In this document: one piece after another, positions 5,608 through 6,117 of the stretch
Position numbering within the stretch: the stretch's first letter is position 1
Layout: every line of letters starts with the position of its first letter
Assembly: GCA_001873675.1 (NCBI GenBank)
Contig: MNZP01000139.1
Coordinates: 1-6,117, forward strand
From: Syntrophaceae bacterium CG2_30_49_12
GTDB lineage: Bacteria; Desulfobacterota; Syntrophia; Syntrophales; CG2-30-49-12
Reading direction: 5' to 3'
Length of the DNA stretch: 6,117 nucleotides
Notes under the pieces: generated by a model
Told to the model about the DNA's origin: nothing
The model's database searches: none
The model's input: the letters and a program-made list of their open reading frames with translations, nothing else
Translations under genes and position numbers: made by a program

Positions 5608-6117
5608 CGGTTCACCCCCACATGCGTGGGGAATACTGTGGATACCACAAGACTTGGCAACATCCCTAACGGTTCACCCCCACATGCGTGGGGAATACGG
5701 CTGCCTGGGATTTGGCTTGGCGCCATAGTGCGGTTCACCCCCACATGCGTGGGGAATACGAATGACCCGCCCGATTATCGGGACGTTAGTGTCGGTTCAC
5801 CCCCACATGCGTGGGGAATACGAAATACAGCAAGGAGGGTATATGTCAATTATCGGTTCACCCCCACATGCGTGGGGAATACTTAATTCAAGCACATTAA
5901 ACTACGGGGGGAATCGGTTCACCCCCACATGCGTGGGGAATACGAGATGTTCCCTCTCCTGGCAAGCCCTCATCCCGGTTCACCCCCACATGCGTGGGGA
6001 ATACTTACTAAGGAGTCAATCCTATCTCTACACATTCCGGTTCACCCCCACATGCGTGGGGAATACGACACGGCTTACCTCTTCGCTTTATAATTAACCT
6101 AGAGGTTCACCCCCACA
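5608..6117 (-). CRISPR. Type I-E CRISPR array, leader-distal end, continues beyond the window
   Basis: Eight identical 29-nt repeats (plus strand CGGTTCACCCCC...GGGGAATAC) start at 5608, 5670, 5731, 5793, 5854, 5915, 5976 and 6038. A ninth, cut by the window edge, starts at 6103 with A instead of C. The spacers are 33, 32, 33, 32, 32, 32, 33 and 36 nt long, all different. The repeat has a CCCCAC/GTGGGG stem with a 4-nt loop. On the minus strand it ends in GTGAACCG, which corresponds to the 8-nt crRNA 5' handle left by the Cas6e nuclease of I-E systems (ATAAACCG in E. coli). The array is therefore transcribed right to left, the leader and cas genes are expected beyond base 6117, and the spacer at 5637-5669 is the oldest. 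The open frames across the array only translate the repeats. Confidence 0.98.

Noticed and set aside
5524..6097. Open reading frames on both strands across the CRISPR array (5524-5886 +, 5762-6097 +, 5547-5744 -)
   Set aside because: Their translations are periodic copies of the repeat (such as FTPTCVGNT, PPHAWGI, HPHMRGEY), a well-known annotation artefact of I-E arrays.

Overview
This is a bacterial window of moderate GC content. It holds four recognisable protein genes, two non-coding gaps and the trailing end of a type I-E CRISPR array. The 113-bp dispersed repeat with GTCATTGCGAG ends, the short TCCTGAA/TTCAGGA hairpin repeat, the style of the TypA protein and the presence of both I-E and I-C repeat types would fit an anaerobic Chloroflexota (Dehalococcoidia-like) genome. 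That placement is an inference from general features, not a demonstrated assignment.

Layout from left to right. (1) Bases 1-681 (+) are the C-terminal half of a 14-TMS (DHA2/EmrB-QacA type) MFS transporter whose start lies off the window. (2) Bases 705-1979 (-) are a full-length Ste24-type M48 membrane zinc protease, convergent with the transporter and only 23 bp from it. (3) Bases 1980-2664 are a 685-bp gap without a confident gene. It carries an operator-like inverted repeat, a short hairpin repeat, a good sigma70-type promoter and two tiny in-frame ORFs, the second of which overlaps the next start codon as ATGA. (4) Bases 2665-4497 (+) are typA/bipA, the ribosome-binding GTPase. (5) Bases 4498-4754 are occupied by nested inverted repeats, a MITE-like element. 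(6) Bases 4755-5492 (+) are rlmB, the 23S rRNA 2'-O-methyltransferase, with an extended -10 element just in front. (7) Bases 5572-5603 are a single, perfectly formed type I-C CRISPR repeat. (8) Four bases later, from 5608 to the window edge, runs a type I-E array with eight identical 29-nt repeats, a ninth that is cut off by the edge, and eight spacers.

TypA and RlmB both act on the ribosome and may simply be housekeeping neighbours; the repeat element between them argues against a tight operon. The CRISPR repeats read in the crRNA sense on the minus strand. The leader, the newest spacers and any cas genes should therefore lie to the right of the window, and the end next to rlmB is the oldest, leader-distal end. 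No cas gene is present in the window.

The most unusual feature is the lone I-C repeat joined to the tail of the I-E array in the same orientation. It suggests replacement of an I-C array, a recombination junction, or a mixed transcript that two different Cas processing enzymes could cut. Secondary points of interest are an over-long spacer next to a variant repeat at the right edge, a spacer that looks like a gene's translation start, and the small-ORF leader of typA.
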